Of a stretch of 15,439 bases of DNA, positions 12,275 through 15,439 are shown piece after piece. The DNA comes from Actinomycetes bacterium. GTDB lineage: Bacteria; Actinomycetota; Acidimicrobiia; Acidimicrobiales; Palsa-688. A model generated the notes under the pieces. That model saw nothing but the letters and a program-made list of their open reading frames with translations. It had not been told where the DNA came from and did no database searches. The position numbers were made by a program, and so were the translations under genes. The DNA lies in contig JAKAQB010000073.1 in NCBI GenBank assembly GCA_021811865.1, positions 1-15,439 of the forward strand, in the 5' to 3' direction. Each line of letters starts with the position of its first letter. The stretch's first letter is position 1.

Positions 12275-15172
12275 TTGTCCGAACGAGCCCTTCTCCTTCT
12301 CTCGCTGACCTTCGCGGCGGCCCTCGGCGGTTGCTGCCAGCATCGCTCGAGCGGCGGCTCGAACGGGAACTCCTTGGTCCCGCTCGACGGCTTCCCCAAG
12401 CTGGCACCCGACCCGCTCGATTTCGGCACGGTTGGGACGGGCACGACGCACCAGAAGGGGCTCACCGTCACGAACCAGGGCTCGGGCGCGCTCGCGATTG
12501 AGGCGGTGTCGGTCACGGGTGACGCGAGCTTCTTCCCGGCCAAGCTGCAGGGCAAGGTTTCGCTCCTCCCCGGGGCGTCGTTCACCCTGAGCGTCGGCTT
12601 CTCGCCGCAGTCGGATGGCAAGCACCAGGCGGTCCTCGCGCTGCGCACCGATTCGAACACGGTTCCCACGACGCAGGTGACGCTCGTCGGCAATGCCTTC
12701 TCCTACGAGCTCGAGGTCGTGCCGACCGAGCTCGACTTCGGCGAGGTCCAGGTCGGCACGAGCTCGGTGCCCGAGATCGTCACCGTGACGAACGGCGCCT
12801 CGGCGCCCGAGACCATCTCGGTCGGACCGGTCTCCGGCAGCGCGGAGTTTCAGCCGTCCCCTTCGGGGGCGCAGGCGAACGTGGGACCCGGTCAGTCGTT
12901 CCAGGTGAGGGTCGTCTTCTCGCCGACGGTCGCGGGCCCCGTCCAGGCGACCCTGGCCCTCTCCGCCTGCGGCGGCTGCGCGCCGGTCAACGTGACCCTC
13001 ACCGGTACCGGGGTCGATTCAGAGTTCGTCGTGCTGGACGCCGACACGCAGCAACCCTTTGTCGCCTTCGGCTCCGTTCCCCAGGGTCAGGCGGCGACCG
13101 CGCACGTCATCGTGCAGGCCATCTCGCATCCCCGAACGGCTCAGACTCCGCTGTCGGTGACGCTGACCGCGCCGCCCGCGCTGGAGCAGGGGACGGCGGG
13201 CTTCTCGCTCACGCCCACGGACGCGAGCTGGAACGCGGCGAGCTGGCCGAGCACGCTCACTCCGAACGCAACCCCGGGCAGCGCGGCCTACTTCGTCGTG
13301 ACCTACCGCGGCCAGGCGGGCCAGAGCACGGCCTCGGACGTGGTGGACATCGCCTATGCCGTCGGGAGCGTCCCGAAGACTCCGGCGAAGCTGCCGGTTT
13401 CGGCGGGAGCGACGGGAAGCCCTTGCCAGCAGCTCTCGGCTACGCCATCGCAGGTGAGCTTCGGGACGGTGCTCGCGGGCAGGACGGCCAGCCGAACGGT
13501 CACCCTGTCGAACGGCGGGCCCTCGCTCTGCGTGCTCACCGGAATTGGCATTGACCCGAACGATCCGGCGAACGAGTTCGCGCTTCAGCAGGGCGGAACG
13601 ATTGGCCAGCTTCCCCTCGCGAGCGGCCAGTCGCAGACGCTCACGGTGACCTTCACGCCACAAAGCAACCTGCCGCCGCTCCTGCGAACGGCCACTCTGT
13701 CGATGGGAACGAGTGATCCCACCCGCGCCACCATCGACGTGCCGCTCTCTGCCGCCGAGCAGAACCCGGCCTACGCCGCGACGGCCTGGCCGAAGTGGCA
13801 CCGGGACAACGCGAACACCGGCCTCAGCTCGGCTGACACGAGCCGCAACCAGGGGAAGCTGGCGTGGAGCTTGTCCATCGGCGCGCCCGTCGCCAGCGGC
13901 CCCGGGCTCGCGAGCTACCTCCATTCGCCGGTCGTCGGGACGGACCCCGGCTCGGGCGACGACATCGTCTACATGCTCGGCTACGCCAATTGGCAGCCCG
14001 GGCAGGGCCCGGGGCAGCCCGCGACCGGCTCGGGACTCCTCTATGCGGTCGATGGGCCGAGCGGCAGCCAGCTCTGGGCGACCCAGGTCACGGGGCCCGA
14101 GGGCTCGGCCCAAGAGTCGACGCCGACCATCGTCGCGGACAACTCGATCTACCTCATGACGGGCGGTGAGCAGAGCTACTATCCGCAGTTCTTCCATCTG
14201 GATGCGAGCGGCAACATCCTCTGGTCCGGGGTCCAGGCGGTCGGCGGCGCGCTCTTCAGCTGCCCGTTCGACTCGTCCGGAAGCACCGACTGCTCGCAGC
14301 TCGGAGGCAGCACGAGGGTGGGGGACGGTTTCGACACCTGCCCGGGCTTCGACGCGAACGCGAACCTCTACCTCTTCGACGACGACCAGCCCGGCTGCGA
14401 CGCCTACGTCTCGACCGGGTCGGCCCAGCCCGCCCTGCTCTGGTCCGCGACCGAGAGCCTGGTCCCGGCCCACGTCGAGAGCTTCTCGGCGGCGCTGACC
14501 GACGAGAGCGAGAGCGTCTTCTCGTGGGGTGGCTACGTCATGTCCTTCGGCGCGACCGGCACCCCCCTCTGGGGCATGGCGACGGGCAACGGCCAGATGG
14601 CGACCGGCAAAGCCCAGCCAGGCCGGGGCTGCGGGAACGACAGCAAGGGCTCGCCCCTCATCCTGGGCGCCGATGCCGTCGTGCAGTTCGCCGGCCTCGA
14701 TGGCGCCTGCGCGAACATCGTGGGCGGCATCGTGGGGGTGAACCTCGGGACCGGGAACCAGGACTTCGGGTTCGACCTCCCTTCGATGGCGCCTCCCGCC
14801 GCCCCTTACCTCATGAATGACGGCACTCCCATCATCGGAGACTCCTCTCCCGCGCTGCTCGGCGACGGCGGGCTCGTGATGGGCTACCTCGATGGCGTCT
14901 ACGCCTTCGACCCGCCCGCGTCGGGCGAGGGGCAGGCGACCCTGCGCTGGAAGCTCCCGACCGGTCTCGTCCTCGGATCGCCCGCGGTGGGCGGCGACGG
15001 CACGGTGTTCGTCGGCTCGACCGACGGCAATTTCTACGCGATCGACGGGGCGACCGGAGCGCTCAAGTGGAAGTACCCGGTGGGCGCCCCCATCAACTCG
15101 TCCCCCGCCATCGGAAGCGATGGCACCATCTACTTCGCCGCCGACGACGGCAACTTGTACGGGCTGCGATAG
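12275..15172 (+). CDS. Surface lipoprotein: ASH-type beta-sandwich domains plus PQQ-like beta-propeller
   Basis: With TTG at 12275 (GGGAG 8 nt upstream) the protein has 965 residues and begins MSERALLLLSLTFAAALGGC, a lipoprotein signal with lipobox LGGC and acylated Cys20. An upstream in-frame TTG at 12212 would add 21 residues before the signal but coincides with a -35 box. Residues about 40-245 hold two ASPM-SPD-2-Hydin/choice-of-anchor-D-like domains, each opening with a LDFG(T/E)V pattern and closing with VTLVGN or VTLTGTG; a further unit starts at SFGTVLAG (about 393). From AWPKWHRDNANTGLSS (about 505) to the end it is a PQQ-type beta-propeller, with repeats such as LYAVDGPSGSQLWATQVTG, FYAIDGATGALKWKYPVGAP and the closing GTIYFAADDGNLYGLR. 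It is probably an outer-membrane-anchored binding or scaffold protein; PQQ-like repeats alone do not imply an enzyme. No partner gene is evident. Confidence 0.88.
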   Translation: MSERALLLLSLTFAAALGGCCQHRSSGGSNGNSLVPLDGFPKLAPDPLDFGTVGTGTTHQKGLTVTNQGSGALAIEAVSVTGDASFFPAKLQGKVSLLPGASFTLSVGFSPQSDGKHQAVLALRTDSNTVPTTQVTLVGNAFSYELEVVPTELDFGEVQVGTSSVPEIVTVTNGASAPETISVGPVSGSAEFQPSPSGAQANVGPGQSFQVRVVFSPTVAGPVQATLALSACGGCAPVNVTLTGTGVDSEFVVLDADTQQPFVAFGSVPQGQAATAHVIVQAISHPRTAQTPLSVTLTAPPALEQGTAGFSLTPTDASWNAASWPSTLTPNATPGSAAYFVVTYRGQAGQSTASDVVDIAYAVGSVPKTPAKLPVSAGATGSPCQQLSATPSQVSFGTVLAGRTASRTVTLSNGGPSLCVLTGIGIDPNDPANEFALQQGGTIGQLPLASGQSQTLTVTFTPQSNLPPLLRTATLSMGTSDPTRATIDVPLSAAEQNPAYAATAWPKWHRDNANTGLSSADTSRNQGKLAWSLSIGAPVASGPGLASYLHSPVVGTDPGSGDDIVYMLGYANWQPGQGPGQPATGSGLLYAVDGPSGSQLWATQVTGPEGSAQESTPTIVADNSIYLMTGGEQSYYPQFFHLDASGNILWSGVQAVGGALFSCPFDSSGSTDCSQLGGSTRVGDGFDTCPGFDANANLYLFDDDQPGCDAYVSTGSAQPALLWSATESLVPAHVESFSAALTDESESVFSWGGYVMSFGATGTPLWGMATGNGQMATGKAQPGRGCGNDSKGSPLILGADAVVQFAGLDGACANIVGGIVGVNLGTGNQDFGFDLPSMAPPAAPYLMNDGTPIIGDSSPALLGDGGLVMGYLDGVYAFDPPASGEGQATLRWKLPTGLVLGSPAVGGDGTVFVGSTDGNFYAIDGATGALKWKYPVGAPINSSPAIGSDGTIYFAADDGNLYGLR

Positions 15173-15233
15173 CGTAGGCTCTCGACGCCTGCCGCCGCCT
15201 GATCGTCCAGCGCTGCGGCTGCCCCCTCCGGGG

Positions 15234-15239
15234 TAGACT
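15234..15239 (+). promoter_or_regulatory. Possible -10 element of the second lipoprotein gene
   Basis: TAGACT lies 36 bp before the TTG start at 15275, between two plus-strand genes 102 bp apart. No convincing -35 is present. The neighbouring GC-rich inverted sequences GGCCTC and GAGGCC (15243-15248 and 15266-15271) could fold over the ribosome-binding site. Confidence 0.25.
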
Positions 15240-15274
15240 TGGGCCTCTCCCCGGGGGGGGCCGTGGAGGCCGCT

Positions 15275-15439
15275 TTGTCGAAGCACGCCTGGATCCCCGC
15301 CCTGCTCTGGCTGACCCTCTCCGCCTGCGCCTCCAGCCCCACGGGCAAGGGCCCTTCCGACGGCGGTTCGACGTCCGGCGGCGCCTCGAGCGGCGGCGGA
15401 TCGATCGGCTCCGGAGGCTCGTCGACCTCGAGCGGCGGA
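15275..15439 (+). CDS. Ser/Gly-rich lipoprotein, N-terminal part (cut by window edge)
   Basis: From TTG at 15275 the frame is open to the right edge (55 codons). GGAGG lies 5 nt before this TTG, better placed than for the in-frame GTG at 15263. The product begins MSKHAWIPALLWLTLSAC, a short lipoprotein signal with lipobox LSAC, followed by a low-complexity linker of Ser, Gly and Thr (GGSTSGGASSGGGSIGSGG). This type of linker precedes surface domains in many myxobacterial lipoproteins. The mature domain is outside the window, so no function can be given. Same strand and similar start-codon style as the ASH/PQQ lipoprotein, so the two may be a functional cluster. Confidence 0.72.
   Translation, partial: MSKHAWIPALLWLTLSACASSPTGKGPSDGGSTSGGASSGGGSIGSGGSSTSSGG

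Noticed and set aside
13019..15286. 755-codon open frame on the minus strand
   Set aside because: It is antisense to the ASH/PQQ lipoprotein, and its composition (Arg/Gly/Glu) is that of a shadow frame.
1..15439. CRISPR array, tRNA or rRNA genes
   Set aside because: No regularly spaced direct repeats, no cloverleaf-like segment and no rRNA-like conserved sequence were seen.

Overview
The window is GC-rich, uses many GTG and TTG starts, and carries families (ASH/PQQ surface lipoproteins, a PD-(D/E)XK family with AEGR repeats, DUF2442) that I associate with Myxococcota. That assignment rests on composition and gene content only. No rRNA, tRNA or CRISPR array was recognised.

Left part (1-6051, minus strand): a DISARM anti-phage operon of the class 2 type, read right to left. 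A 70-residue excisionase-like helix-turn-helix protein comes first, then the 5-methylcytosine methyltransferase DrmMII (GTGA overlap), the helicase DrmA (13 bp gap) and the DUF1998-type zinc protein DrmB (2 bp gap). DrmB runs off the left edge with 382 residues visible; drmC would be expected beyond it. Directly upstream and on the same strand (6086-7370) are a small HTH protein and the C-terminal half of a large serine recombinase that has lost its catalytic domain. The defence operon therefore lies beside a dead integration module, as on a genomic island.

Middle part (7371-9649): a mosaic of small, decayed accessory pieces. It holds a PD-(D/E)XK nuclease-like gene, a DUF2442 gene overlapping a DUF4160 remnant, several hairpins, and a 29-bp repeat in three good copies plus one deleted copy, always between genes. 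One copy (7525-7724) looks like the leader and terminator of the 208-residue gene at 9650 with the coding region removed.

Right part (9650-15439, plus strand): the 208-residue protein of unknown function with a strong intrinsic terminator; a tightly overlapped three-gene operon (55-residue ORF with a TTG start, a DUF6932-like nucleotidyltransferase-fold protein, a 302-residue partner), which is the best candidate here for an undescribed system; a large lipoprotein of ASH-type beta-sandwich domains fused to a PQQ-like beta-propeller, with its own sigma70-like promoter; and the start of a second Ser/Gly-rich lipoprotein cut by the right edge.
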